Position numbers and translations under genes: made by a program. Below are positions 49,235-57,775 of a stretch of 64,000 bases of DNA, one piece after another. Within the stretch, counting starts at the first letter, position 1, and the number at the start of each line of letters is the position of its first letter. Origin of the DNA: Cyanobium sp. FACHB-13342. Its GTDB lineage: Bacteria; Cyanobacteriota; Cyanobacteriia; PCC-6307; Cyanobiaceae. The notes under the pieces were generated by a model. The model saw nothing but the letters and a program-made list of their open reading frames with translations. It ran no database searches and was not told where the DNA came from. Location of the stretch: the NCBI RefSeq assembly GCF_014697415.1, contig NZ_JACJRT010000002.1, positions 1 through 64,000 on the forward strand. The letters are read 5' to 3'.

Positions 49235-49549
49235 TCAGAACTTGTGGTCGCGGAGAGCTTCCACAGGATAGATGTAGGTGATGATGGAGAAATCGGCGTA
49301 ATACTTCGCTTCAATCTCGCGAGTGATTTTGTCTGCCAGCTCGCGGGTGCCGGTTAGCACTTCGATTTTGACATTGGAGAGGGTGTGGGACACGCTTGGT
49401 TCTCCGGTGGAGCGCACGTTGCGGCTGCCTTCCCCGCCGGCTGCATTCACGGTGTAACCGGTGGCGCCGGCTTCCTTGATCAGCTTGGTCAGTTTTTTGG
49501 AAAGGATTTCTTCCGCAACAATAACGAGTTTCCAGACTTGTTGGCTCAT
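49235..49549 (-). CDS. sbtB: PII-like carbon-sensing protein SbtB
   Basis: 104 residues. PII-type ferredoxin fold: [21 protein letters not shown]-loop [15 protein letters not shown] (about 39-53) with the SbtB hallmark GSRNVRS, then [14 protein letters not shown] and [16 protein letters not shown]. SbtB binds AMP/ADP/cAMP and blocks SbtA from the cytosolic side. Compared with Synechocystis SbtB, this protein ends at the phenylalanine and lacks the C-terminal CGPEGC redox hairpin. It follows sbtA by 36 bases. Confidence 0.96.
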   Translation of the reverse strand: MSQQVWKLVIVAEEILSKKLTKLIKEAGATGYTVNAAGGEGSRNVRSTGEPSVSHTLSNVKIEVLTGTRELADKITREIEAKYYADFSIITYIYPVEALRDHKF

Positions 49550-49585
49550 GGATTTGATCTCGGAGTGGTTGTTTTGATGAGACGC

Positions 49586-50584
49586 CTAGCGGCCGAGCAT
49601 CATTTCGGCAATTCCGATGAAGAGCGGAATGCAGATGGCGATTGCCACTGGGGTGCCGATGGCTGTCGAGGCCCCGATGTAGGCCGAAGGGTTTGCCGAG
49701 GGAATGCCAGCCCGAAGGGTGGGAGGGCCAGAGATGTCAGAGCTCGAGGCCGCAATCACCGCTAGCACGACAGAGCCACCAATGCTGAAGCCGGTCAGCT
49801 TGTGCAGGATCAGGCCTACGCCGAAGCCCAGGAAGCCATGCACGATCGGAGCAATGAAGGCATATATGGCAAACCACTGGGCGACTTTGCGCAGCTCATT
49901 CATGCGCTGGGCAGCCTCCATTCCCATGATGATCATCAGAACGGCGAGGAAGCCGCGGAACAGGGGGTTGAAGAAGCTTTCGTAGACAGGTTCTGGCTTG
50001 GTGAGAATGCCCAGTGCCACGCCAAGGAGCATGGCCGTCACAGCTGAGCTCTGCAGACTTTCTTTGATGATGGGCCAGATCTCTACTTTCTCTGCAGTGT
50101 TGCCGGTTTTCTTGCCGATGTAGAGACTGGCCATCACGATCGCGGCCACCAGGGCCGGGATGTCCATGAACGGGTAGAGGGCGGCGGTCCAGGCCTCATA
50201 GGGGACCTTGGCCGTATCCAGCTGCGGCAGGACTGCCGCCAGGGTGGAGCCACTCACCGCTCCAAAGAGCCCCCCCGTGGCCACGGCGTCAGGCACCTTG
50301 ATGCCAGGCAGTTTGCCGAGGGTGTATCGGCTGATCAGCACAATCACGATACCAATCCCCACAGCGCCAAGAGCTGGGAGGATGATTTCGGAGAAATTCG
50401 AATTGCGGATGGCAATGCCTCCAGTCAAGCCGATCTTCATCAGTAGGAAGAAGCTGATGAACTTGTAGATCGAATCGGGAATGGCCAGCTGGCTGCCAAG
50501 AGATGCCACAACAATGCCGCCGATTAGAAAGCCCAGCGTCGGCGATTGAAGTTGCTCAATAAAGAGAGGCAGAAAGTCTGTCAA
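49586..50584 (-). CDS. sbtA: Sodium-dependent bicarbonate transporter SbtA
   Basis: 332 residues, ten membrane helices in two inverted repeats (5+5). Family motifs: SPTLGFLIGGIVVASLGSQL, FISFFLLMKIGLTGG, GGLFGAVSGSTLAAVLP and AASSSDISGPPTLRAGIPSANPSAYIGASTA. The two GSTLAAV / SSSDISGP crossover regions bind Na+ and HCO3-. The ribosome-binding site GGAGGA is 9 bases before ATG. It is a high-affinity carbon uptake system of the plasma membrane, usually induced at low CO2. The gene is visibly lower in G+C than its surroundings. Confidence 0.97.
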   Translation of the reverse strand: MTDFLPLFIEQLQSPTLGFLIGGIVVASLGSQLAIPDSIYKFISFFLLMKIGLTGGIAIRNSNFSEIILPALGAVGIGIVIVLISRYTLGKLPGIKVPDAVATGGLFGAVSGSTLAAVLPQLDTAKVPYEAWTAALYPFMDIPALVAAIVMASLYIGKKTGNTAEKVEIWPIIKESLQSSAVTAMLLGVALGILTKPEPVYESFFNPLFRGFLAVLMIIMGMEAAQRMNELRKVAQWFAIYAFIAPIVHGFLGFGVGLILHKLTGFSIGGSVVLAVIAASSSDISGPPTLRAGIPSANPSAYIGASTAIGTPVAIAICIPLFIGIAEMMLGR

Positions 50585-50797
50585 GTTGATTCCTCCAGAG
50601 TGTGTTGGTTACGCATTGGGCTTTCAGCGGTGTGAAGTTAGGCGCCCTGCTGAGAAATTGGGGATCGTTTCCCAGCGGGAGTCGTCAGCGAAAGTCGTCT
50701 GACTGGATCGACTGCCGAGCCTCAGGCGCCGAACCATAGGCAGCGTTCCCAAAAGCTGGGTTGCCCTAGCCCAACCCAGTTGCAGTCCGTTCTGCCC

Positions 50798-50986
50798 ATG
50801 ATCGCTGCGCTCCCTGGCAGCTCCCCCATGACCCTGCTCCTGCTCGTCGGCGTTGGCTGGTTAAGCCTGCGCACGGTGTTGTTGCTCACTCAGGTGTCAC
50901 GCCATAGCAGAGAGGCCCAGCTGGGGAGGGCCTTTCAGCAGGAACTCAGGGATCGCGGCCTGATCGATGTCTCCCCGCATCGTTAA
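50798..50986 (+). CDS. Candidate small membrane protein
   Basis: 62 residues starting MIAALPGSSPMTLLLLVGVGWLSL: one membrane helix at about 11-28, then a charged amphipathic helix (SREAQLGRAFQQELRDRGLID). It is 81 bases before the Na+/H+ antiporter and may be in its transcript. No family recognised; the hydrophobic-then-charged design is plausible for a real small protein. Confidence 0.45.
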   Translation: MIAALPGSSPMTLLLLVGVGWLSLRTVLLLTQVSRHSREAQLGRAFQQELRDRGLIDVSPHR

Positions 50987-51067
50987 TCCGATCAGCGGCC
51001 TTCTCGCTTTGAAGGCCCCAATCGCTGTGTCACTGCCCCTATAAACCCGCCTTCCCGTCGGTTCACG

Positions 51068-52423
51068 ATGCTTCCCATACCTCCTCTTCTGCTGGAGTTC
51101 AGTTCCCACCAGCTCGAAGTGGCCGAAACCCTGATTCAGGTGGGCCGTTTTGTGGTGATCTTCTTTGCCGCCCGGGCCATCGCTGAAGTGATGGTGCGTC
51201 TGCAGCTGCCCACGATCCTGGGAGAGCTGGTGGCCGGGGTGCTGATTGGTGTTTCAGGCCTGCACCTGATCGTGCCTCCCGCCGTGCAGGCCCAGCTCAG
51301 CGCCGGGGTGACAGGGCTGGTGGGTTCCCTGGCCCAGATCAGCCCGGACGCGGTGCAGGAGGTCTACAACGAGACCTTCCCCAGCCTGCAGGCCGTATCC
51401 CAGCTCGGCCTGTTTGCCCTGCTGTTTCTCACCGGTCTGGAGAGCGAACTCGATGAGCTGGTGGCCGTGGGGGTGCAGGCGAGCACCGTGGCGGTGGCTG
51501 GTGTGATGCTGCCCTTTGCATTGGGCACCGCCGGCCTCTATTTCCTCTTTCATGTGCCGCTGATTCCAGCCGTGTTTGCCGGTGCGGCGATGACGGCCAC
51601 GTCGATCGGCATCACCGCCAGCGTGTTTGGCGAGCTCAAGTGGCTCAAGCGCAAGGAGGGCCAGATCGTGATCGGTGCCGCCGTGCTCGACGACATCATC
51701 GGCATCGTGATCCTGGCCGTGGTGGTGGCCATCGTGGGTGGCGGTGCCTTCAGCCTCGGCCCCGTGCTGAAGCTGTGTTTGGCGGCGGTGGCCTTCGTGG
51801 CCGTGGCCCTGGTGCTGAGCCGCACGGCCGCCCCTGCCTTCGACTGGGTGGTGGACCGGCTCAAGGCCCCTGGCGATGTGGCCGTGGCCAGTTTTCTGGT
51901 GCTCACCGTGTGCTGTTTTGCCGCCCAGGCCATCGGCCTGGAGGCGGCCCTGGGTGCCTTCGCCGCGGGGCTGATCCTCAGTGCCTCGAAGCACACTCAC
52001 GACATCGATGCGGCTGTGAAGCCCCTGGTGGCCCTGTTTGCCACCGTGTTTTTCGTGTTGATCGGCACGGGCCTGGATCTCTCCGTGCTCAACCCCCTCG
52101 ATCCGGCCAACCGGGAGGGATTGGTGGTGGCCGCGTTTCTGCTGGCGGTGGCGATCGCCGGCAAGGTGGCCGCCGGCTGGAGTTACCTCAGCAAGGAACC
52201 CACCAACCGCCTGGTGGTGGGGCTGGGCATGATGCCCCGCGGCGAGGTGGGCTTGATCTTCCTGGGCCTCGGCAGCCAGGCCGGCATCCTCACGCCCGCC
52301 CTGGAGGCCGCCATCCTGCTGATGGTGATTGGCACCACCTTCCTGGCCCCGATCCTGCTGCGGCTGGTGATTCCCCGCGAACCCGGCGAGGGCCCAACGG
52401 TGGCCGCTGAGCAGCCTGCTTAA
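51068..52423 (+). CDS. nhaS3: Na+/H+ antiporter, NhaS3-like (CPA2)
   Basis: 451 residues (Synechocystis NhaS3 has 461), 12-13 membrane helices. Motifs: LPTILGELVAGVLIGVSG, FALLFLTGLESELDEL, MTATSIGITASVFGEL, IGAAVLDDIIGIVILAVV (the DD ion pair) and GLGMMPRGEVGLIFLGLGS. NhaS3 is essential in Synechocystis and located in thylakoids. Near sbtA it could supply the Na+ gradient used for HCO3- import. The next gene starts 4 bases after its stop. Confidence 0.88.
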   Translation: MLPIPPLLLEFSSHQLEVAETLIQVGRFVVIFFAARAIAEVMVRLQLPTILGELVAGVLIGVSGLHLIVPPAVQAQLSAGVTGLVGSLAQISPDAVQEVYNETFPSLQAVSQLGLFALLFLTGLESELDELVAVGVQASTVAVAGVMLPFALGTAGLYFLFHVPLIPAVFAGAAMTATSIGITASVFGELKWLKRKEGQIVIGAAVLDDIIGIVILAVVVAIVGGGAFSLGPVLKLCLAAVAFVAVALVLSRTAAPAFDWVVDRLKAPGDVAVASFLVLTVCCFAAQAIGLEAALGAFAAGLILSASKHTHDIDAAVKPLVALFATVFFVLIGTGLDLSVLNPLDPANREGLVVAAFLLAVAIAGKVAAGWSYLSKEPTNRLVVGLGMMPRGEVGLIFLGLGSQAGILTPALEAAILLMVIGTTFLAPILLRLVIPREPGEGPTVAAEQPA

Positions 52424-52427
52424 CTCC

Positions 52428-53282
52428 GTGCCGTTGGCTTCGCCCTATGGGGGCCAGCGCCTCTGCCTTGCCACCCACCACGGCAAGCAGCGGGCCCTGG
52501 CCCTCCCCTTTGCCTTGGGCCTGGGAGCCACGCTCGAGGTGTGCGACTGCGACACCGACAGCCTGGGCACCTTCAGTGGGGAGGTGCAGCGGCTCGACGA
52601 TGCCCTCAGCACCTGCCAACGCAAGGCACGGATGGGCCTTGAGCACAGCGGCCTGAGGCTCGGGTTGGCCAGCGAGGCGAGCTTTGGCCCCCATCCCGCG
52701 GTGCCGCTGCTGGCCGTGGGGCAAGAACTGCTGGTGTTTGTCGATCTCGATCGCGAGCTCACCCTGGTGGAGCAACGGCTCGATTGGCGCACCAACTACT
52801 CCCAGACGCGCCTCGGCCCGGAGCAAGACCCCTCGGCCTGGCTGACGCAGGTGGGTTTCCCTTCCCATGGGGTGATCGTCCGTCCGTTGCATCAGCCCGA
52901 AGGGCCTTATTTCAAAGATCTGATCAGTCCGGGGGCCCTTCAGGAGGCCCTGGATGCTTGCCGCAGTCTTGATTCCCGCGGAGAGGTCTGGCTGGAAACC
53001 GACATGCGAGCCCACCGCAATCCCACCCGGATGCGCTCGATTCGCCGCCTGGGTGTGACCCTCGTTCGGCGTCTGGGGTCAGCTTGTCCCGGCTGCGGGG
53101 CCCCGGGCTGGGGGGTGATCGACCGGCAGCCGGGGCTCCCCTGCCGTTGCTGCGGAACCCCAACCGAGCTCCTGGCGGTGGAGGTGTGGGGCTGTGCCCG
53201 TTGCGATCTTCAGGTGCCGCGGGCGCGCCGGGACGGCATGGAGGTTGCCGATCCACAGCACTGCCCGTGGTGCAACCCCTGA
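52428..53282 (+). CDS. DUF6671 family protein
   Basis: 284 residues from a GTG start. Features: ATHHGKQRALALPFALGLG near the start, TDSLGTFSGEV, ETDMRAHRNPTRMRSIRRLG (about 190-209) and a C-terminal zinc-ribbon pair (ACPGCGAPGWG, CRCCG, GCARCDLQ, CPWC). DUF6671 has no known activity; conserved Asp/His in the HxN motif and the ribbon suggest an enzyme. It is likely co-transcribed with nhaS3. Confidence 0.82.
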   Translation: MPLASPYGGQRLCLATHHGKQRALALPFALGLGATLEVCDCDTDSLGTFSGEVQRLDDALSTCQRKARMGLEHSGLRLGLASEASFGPHPAVPLLAVGQELLVFVDLDRELTLVEQRLDWRTNYSQTRLGPEQDPSAWLTQVGFPSHGVIVRPLHQPEGPYFKDLISPGALQEALDACRSLDSRGEVWLETDMRAHRNPTRMRSIRRLGVTLVRRLGSACPGCGAPGWGVIDRQPGLPCRCCGTPTELLAVEVWGCARCDLQVPRARRDGMEVADPQHCPWCNP

Positions 53283-53295
53283 GGCTGGGGGGAGG

Positions 53296-53454
53296 TCAGT
53301 TCTGGCTGCTGCGGGCGGGAACCCACTGGTTGATTAGCTGCTCGAGGCGCACCAGCTGGTAGCGGGTCTGCTCGTTGGGCTGTTGGGAGTAGGCGCTGCG
53401 CAGGCTGCTCAGCTCCGCATCAAGGGACAGCAGCACGGGATGGTTCTCGTTCAA
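53296..53454 (-). CDS. Small soluble hypothetical protein
   Basis: 52 residues from a TTG start with GAGGG six bases upstream. Reads MNENHPVLLSLDAELSSLRS, then AYSQQPNEQTRYQLVRLEQL and INQWVPARSSQN: two or three amphipathic helices, no membrane segment. Codon pattern and the well-placed ribosome-binding site argue for a real gene although it is short. It is convergent with the DUF6671 gene. No family recognised. Confidence 0.55.
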   Translation of the reverse strand: MNENHPVLLSLDAELSSLRSAYSQQPNEQTRYQLVRLEQLINQWVPARSSQN

Positions 53455-53528
53455 GGCAACCCTCTGGACCAGATCTCACAATCTTAAGCCTTTCTAAAGC
53501 TGTTTGGCTCGGTTGTGGCGAGGTTGGT

Positions 53529-53897
53529 TCAGCTCGTGGCCGCTGGCAGGGGGCCATCCCGGTCGGAGCGGAAGCTCAGAACCATGGTCTGCACGTGCGT
53601 TTCGATCAGATCCAGCAGTCGCTCAAAGGTCTGGCGGGTGTGGGGTGCGGTGGATCCCATCGCCTCCCGGCTGAGCACCACCAGCTCCAACACCCTGCCG
53701 TTGGCCTTCGACTGCACATCGGCAAACAGCTGCATCCGCTGGCTTTCGCCGCCGCCGCGAATCATGGCGCTGAGGTGGGCCGGAGTGCGGTGTTCGATTT
53801 CGGCGTTCAGGCCCTGCAACACGGGCTGAAGGGCCTCGAGCATGGCCGCCGCCTCCATGGCCCCGCTGGGTTTGAGCACCACCAGAAAACGGGCCAT
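53529..53897 (-). CDS. Hypothetical protein
   Basis: 122 residues from the ATG MARFLVVLKPSGAMEAAAML; the seven codons before it are probably leader. A small alpha/beta protein with EHRTPAHLSAMIRGGGESQRM and GRVLELVVLSREAMGSTAPHTRQTFERLL. The ferredoxin-like pattern suggests a dimer. It lies 23 bases after the DCC-family gene on the same strand. Function unknown. Confidence 0.65.
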   Translation of the reverse strand: MARFLVVLKPSGAMEAAAMLEALQPVLQGLNAEIEHRTPAHLSAMIRGGGESQRMQLFADVQSKANGRVLELVVLSREAMGSTAPHTRQTFERLLDLIETHVQTMVLSFRSDRDGPLPAATS

Positions 53898-53920
53898 GGT
53901 TACGTCCTTTGTCGCCAACG

Positions 53921-54349
53921 CTACCTGCTGCGGACTGGGTCCCCTGGCTGGTCGGGATCCACGGGCAGCCCCCGCAGGCCCAGGGCCAGGCGCCGTGCCA
54001 GCAGCAGCAGGGGATAGGTGCGCCGTGCCCGTTCTCGCGTGGCCAGCAGGGGCCCCAGCAGCTGGAGCAGGGGGGCACTGGGGTTCATGCGGCTACACAT
54101 CCACTGGATCGCCTCGGCCCCATGCAGCACCTGCCCCTCTGCCAGCACCACCGCCCCCTCGCTCAGGTCCCAACCCTGGGCGCGCAACTGCCGCCGTAGA
54201 TCGTGGTCGCTGCGGCCATCGCGGATGGTCAGGCCGGGAATGCCGCTGCGCAGTTCCGCCAGCTCGGCGAAGTGCCGGCAGAAGGGGCAGCCGCCGTCAA
54301 ACACCAGCACCGGTGCCTCAGATGCCGGTCGCCCAACCATGGGCTGCAA
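53921..54349 (-). CDS. DCC family thiol-disulfide oxidoreductase-like protein (DUF393)
   Basis: 142 residues. The defining motif VFDGGCPFCRHFAEL (DGxCxxC, about 16-30) is a thioredoxin-like active site. VVLAEGQVLHGAEAIQWMC gives the cis-Pro-side region, and the C-terminal YPLLLLARRL is typical of the family. The role is unproven. It diverges from a renalase-like FAD protein by 23 bases, a pairing that may reflect related redox work. Confidence 0.88.
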   Translation of the reverse strand: MQPMVGRPASEAPVLVFDGGCPFCRHFAELAELRSGIPGLTIRDGRSDHDLRRQLRAQGWDLSEGAVVLAEGQVLHGAEAIQWMCSRMNPSAPLLQLLGPLLATRERARRTYPLLLLARRLALGLRGLPVDPDQPGDPVRSR

Positions 54350-54372
54350 CCGCGTAGATCGCTGTCATCCTG

Positions 54373-55602
54373 ATGGCATCACCGCCTTCGTTGTTGTCGA
54401 TGCCCCTGTCGGGCCCTGGATCCATTGCCGTCATCGGTGCCGGGGTCTCGGGTTGTGCCTTGGTGGCCCAGCTGCGGCGCCTCGGCTTTGAGGGCTCGAT
54501 CAGCCTCTGGGAAACGGGCCGGGGCCCGGGGGGACGGGCCAGCACCCGCCGCTCCCGCCACGATGCAGAGCTGCGCATCGACCACGGTGCCCCCCTGCTC
54601 AACATCACCGGTGAAACGGCGCCGCTGCTGCTCCAGCCGCTGCTGGAGGGGGGCTGGATCGAGCCCTGGCAGGGGGCCATTGCCCAGCTGCAGGGGGAGT
54701 CAACCCTGCGGCCCGGCAAGGCGGATGCCCTGGGGCTGGGCCATCTGTACCGGGGTCTGGGGGGGATGGATCATCTCTGCCGGGGTCTGTTGAGCCTGGC
54801 CGGCGATGGCTGCGACGCCCATTACGGCACCCTGGTGCGCCACCTGCACTGGGAGGATGGCCTCTGGCATTTGCTGGGGCGCCACCGGGAGCTGCTGGGG
54901 CAGGCCGACTGGCTGGTGCTGAGCAGCACCCTGCTGGCCCATCCCCGCAGCCGGATGATCTTCGGCTGGGAGGACGTGCCCCTGCAGGTGGCCGCAGCCC
55001 CCCTGGGGGACCTCCAGCTCGAGCACGCCCTCACCGTGATCGCCGGCATCCGCAGCGAGGCCCGCAGCAATCTGTTGGTGGTGCTGGATCCCAAGGCCGC
55101 CGGGCCCTGGCGGGACCTGCCCTTCAGCCTGCTCCATTTCGATGCGGCAGCCCAGCAGCGCTGGGGGCTGCAGCGAATCACGATCCAGCCCCAGCAGGAC
55201 GGCCGCTGTGCCGTGGTGGCCCACTCCACCAAGGCCTTCGCCGCCGACCACCTCGACGTTTACGGCACCCACTCCGCCGTGGCCCGCATGCTCCAGCTGC
55301 CCCCAGATGAGGGGCGGGAGGACACGGTGATCGCGGCCCTCACCACGGCCCTCGAACAGGTGATGGCCCCGTGGTTACCGGGGCTGGATCTCGGCCCTGC
55401 CCAGCGTCAGCTGATGCGCTGGGGGGCCGCCTTTCCCCTGGCCCCCGGCTTGCCTTCCGAGCTGATGTTCTGTCCCCGCAGTCGGGTGGGCTTCTGCGGC
55501 GACTTCATTGCCGGGGTGGGCTTTGGCCGCATTGAAGGGGCCCTGCGCAGCGGCGAACAGCTGGCGATCGAGCTCCGTGCCGCGGCGGATCGTTGCGTTT
55601 GA
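54373..55602 (+). CDS. FAD-dependent oxidoreductase, renalase-like
   Basis: 409 residues. N-terminal dinucleotide-binding motif IAVIGAGVSGCALVAQL (about 18-34), then ETGRGPGGRASTRRS, the GR-GGR motif of the renalase/amine-oxidase group, and C-terminal VGFCGDFIAGVGFGRIEGALRSGEQLA holding the FAD ribityl. Substrate unknown; renalases oxidise miscyclised NAD(P)H, but bacterial relatives vary. An internal ATG at 54400 could also start it. Confidence 0.87.
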   Translation: MASPPSLLSMPLSGPGSIAVIGAGVSGCALVAQLRRLGFEGSISLWETGRGPGGRASTRRSRHDAELRIDHGAPLLNITGETAPLLLQPLLEGGWIEPWQGAIAQLQGESTLRPGKADALGLGHLYRGLGGMDHLCRGLLSLAGDGCDAHYGTLVRHLHWEDGLWHLLGRHRELLGQADWLVLSSTLLAHPRSRMIFGWEDVPLQVAAAPLGDLQLEHALTVIAGIRSEARSNLLVVLDPKAAGPWRDLPFSLLHFDAAAQQRWGLQRITIQPQQDGRCAVVAHSTKAFAADHLDVYGTHSAVARMLQLPPDEGREDTVIAALTTALEQVMAPWLPGLDLGPAQRQLMRWGAAFPLAPGLPSELMFCPRSRVGFCGDFIAGVGFGRIEGALRSGEQLAIELRAAADRCV

Positions 55603-55724
55603 TGCAGCGTTGCAACAGATCGCCCGGTCGGTAGCCAATGCGATTGCATCGCCCCGCCCGCAGGGTTATCTCTGGGGTGAGAAGGCGTTCCTCGCGTCCG
55701 CCGTCCCGCCTGTCTGGGAGTGCG

Positions 55725-56228
55725 ATGCGTCTTGTTCCCCCACCACTGGTTCCCCCACCCCTAGAAGCGGCGTCCATCAACGGTCCGGGTGATCGGCATG
55801 GCCCGCCCCGGCGGCGCCGCCGGATGGAGGTGGCCCGCCCCTTCCTCCCGGTGGCGCCCACCCAGCAGCTGGAGGTGGTGAACCGGGCCGGCCACTACTT
55901 CGCCCACCACTTCGCCGAGGACATCCAACTCGAGGTGCTGGCCACCTCGATTGGGGTGAGTGCGGAGTGGCTCGACCTCTGTTTCGACCACTGCCGCGGC
56001 AAGACGCCCTTTCAGGCCCTGCAGCACTTTCGCCTCAGCCGTCTGTTCGAGGGCATTGCCGAGCAACCCCAGACCACCCTGCAACAGCAGGTGCACCGCT
56101 GCGGCCTGGCCTCGGTGATGGCGGCCAACCGCCTCTTTGAAGAGCTGTTCGGCATCGGACTGGCTCCCTTCCGCCGGGTTTGCCGTCAGGCGGCGGCCGA
56201 TCGCCAGCTGCACCGTCACCGGCGCTGA
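55725..56228 (+). CDS. AraC-type helix-turn-helix regulator
   Basis: 167 residues from the ATG with GGGAG five bases upstream. A short Pro/Arg-rich N-terminus leads to a tandem HTH: HHFAEDIQLEVLATSIGVSAEWLDLCF, then KTPFQALQHFRLSRLFEGI and HRCGLASVMAANRLFEELFGIGLAPFRRV, matching the AraC C-terminal domain. There is no separate sensor domain, so it may act as a stand-alone DNA-binding protein. It precedes a glycosyltransferase by about 50 bases. Confidence 0.8.
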   Translation: MRLVPPPLVPPPLEAASINGPGDRHGPPRRRRRMEVARPFLPVAPTQQLEVVNRAGHYFAHHFAEDIQLEVLATSIGVSAEWLDLCFDHCRGKTPFQALQHFRLSRLFEGIAEQPQTTLQQQVHRCGLASVMAANRLFEELFGIGLAPFRRVCRQAAADRQLHRHRR

Positions 56229-56279
56229 TCCCTGGCCCTTCCCGTCCCCGGGCTGATCACCCTGGCCAGTGGCCTGGGG

Positions 56280-57434
56280 GTGATCTCCTGCGTGGGTCTG
56301 GCCGTGATGCTGGTCCTGTTGGAGCGCACCTTCGCGGTGGCCCCCTCCCTGCAGGCCGCCCCATCGGATGCCGACCAGGAGGACACCTCCTGCACCGTGG
56401 TGGTGCCGGCCTACAACGAAGCCGCCAACATTGCCGACTGCGTGCGGGCCCTGCTCGCCAGTGAGCCGCCTTGCCAGCGCTGGACGCTGGTGGTGGTCGA
56501 TGACGACTCCAGCGATGCCACCGCCGAACTGGCCCGGGCCGCGGCGGAGGGCGAGTCCCGTTTTGTTCTGCTCGCTGCCGGTCCCCGTCCGCCCGGGGAG
56601 CGCTGGGTGGGCAAGAACTGGGCCTGTCACCGGGCCACCCAGGGGCTCAACAGCGACTGGGTGGCCTTCATTGATGCCGATGTGCGGGTGGAGCCCGGGG
56701 CCCTGCGGGCCGCCTTGGCCGATGGGATTGCCAGCGGCGCCGATCTGCTCACCCTGGCGCCCCGGCTGCGCTGTGGCTGCCTGGCGGAGTGGTTGGTGCA
56801 GCCGATCATTGCCAGCCTGCTGGGCCTGGGGTTCCCGATCCAGCGGGCCAACGACCCGGCCGACCCCCTGGCCTTTGCGGCGGGCCCGTTTTTGTTGTTC
56901 CGCAGCCAGGCCTACCGGGCCATCGGCGGCCATGCCGCCGTGGCTGGCGAGGTGGTGGAAGACCTCGCCCTGGCGCGGGCGATCAAGGGTCAGGGGTTGC
57001 GGCTGCGCTACCTGCTGGGCCTCGACTGGCTCACCCTGCGGATGTACCGGGATTTCGCCGGCCTCTGGGAGGGCTGGACCAAAAACTGGCTGTTGGGCCT
57101 CGACCGCGACGTGTTCAAGGCGCTGGGGGCCGGTGCGGTGGTGGTGCAGGTCTACGCCGTGCCCTGGCTGCTGCTCCCGCCCGCCCTGGTGCTGGGTGTG
57201 CTGGGTTCCGCTCCCCTGGCGTTCCTGCCGCTGCTGGTGGCGCTGCTGGCCATCGGCCTGCAGCTGGCCATTCGCTTCTGGAGTCGCCGGCGGTTCGGAA
57301 CCCCGCTCGACTGGTGGTGGCTGGCCGGGGTCGGGGGGCTGGTGATCGGCGCGATCGCTCCGGTGTCGGTGTGGAAGACCCTCAGTGGCCGCGGCTGGAC
57401 CTGGCGGGGGCGCTCCTTGCAGAGCCCGGGCTAG
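56280..57434 (+). CDS. Glycosyltransferase family 2, carotenoid/lipid type (CruC/CrtQ-like)
   Basis: 384 residues from a GTG start (true start could be slightly earlier). N-terminal helix, then GT-A domain: CTVVVPAYNEAANIADCVRAL, VVVDDDSSDATAELA, WVGKNWACHRATQGLNSDW, AFIDADVRVEPGAL (DxD) and VEDLALARAIKGQG (catalytic ED). C-terminal helices end in WTWRGRSL. WVGKxWA and the trailing helices recall CruC/CruG and staphyloxanthin CrtQ. A paralog with the same motifs is at 58961. The acceptor is unknown. Confidence 0.82.
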   Translation: MISCVGLAVMLVLLERTFAVAPSLQAAPSDADQEDTSCTVVVPAYNEAANIADCVRALLASEPPCQRWTLVVVDDDSSDATAELARAAAEGESRFVLLAAGPRPPGERWVGKNWACHRATQGLNSDWVAFIDADVRVEPGALRAALADGIASGADLLTLAPRLRCGCLAEWLVQPIIASLLGLGFPIQRANDPADPLAFAAGPFLLFRSQAYRAIGGHAAVAGEVVEDLALARAIKGQGLRLRYLLGLDWLTLRMYRDFAGLWEGWTKNWLLGLDRDVFKALGAGAVVVQVYAVPWLLLPPALVLGVLGSAPLAFLPLLVALLAIGLQLAIRFWSRRRFGTPLDWWWLAGVGGLVIGAIAPVSVWKTLSGRGWTWRGRSLQSPG

Positions 57435-57477
57435 CGCCATACGTTGAGGGCACCACGCCAGCGGGGTTGCCCCAGGG

Positions 57478-57756
57478 ATGCAGAGCCCATTCGGCGATTG
57501 GTTGCCCGAGGTGGTGGTGTTCCATCCCACCCGCTTTGAGGAGGCCGAGTGGATCGTGCACCACGTGCGCGAGCGCAAGACGGTGGTGGTGCATGCCGGC
57601 GCGATGGAGCCCAGGGAGGCCCAGCGCCTGATCGATTTCGTGGCCGGCGGTGTCAGCGCCATCGACGGTCAGGCGGAGTGCCTCGATCCGCTCACCTTTG
57701 TCTTCGTGCCGGAGATCGTGGCCCTGCGGCGCGATCCAGGGGAGCCCCCCTCCTAG
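57478..57756 (+). CDS. SepF-like protein
   Basis: 92 residues, the core of a SepF domain: VVVFHPTRFEEAEWIVHHVR, ERKTVVVHAGAMEPREAQRLIDFVAGGVSAIDGQAE and LTFVFVPEIV. SepF helps FtsZ assemble at the division site. It lacks the N-terminal membrane-binding helix of full-length SepF, so a septation role is uncertain. It sits between a glycosyltransferase and a desaturase. Confidence 0.75.
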   Translation: MQSPFGDWLPEVVVFHPTRFEEAEWIVHHVRERKTVVVHAGAMEPREAQRLIDFVAGGVSAIDGQAECLDPLTFVFVPEIVALRRDPGEPPS

Positions 57757-57775
57757 GGTTGGCGATCACCCGGGA

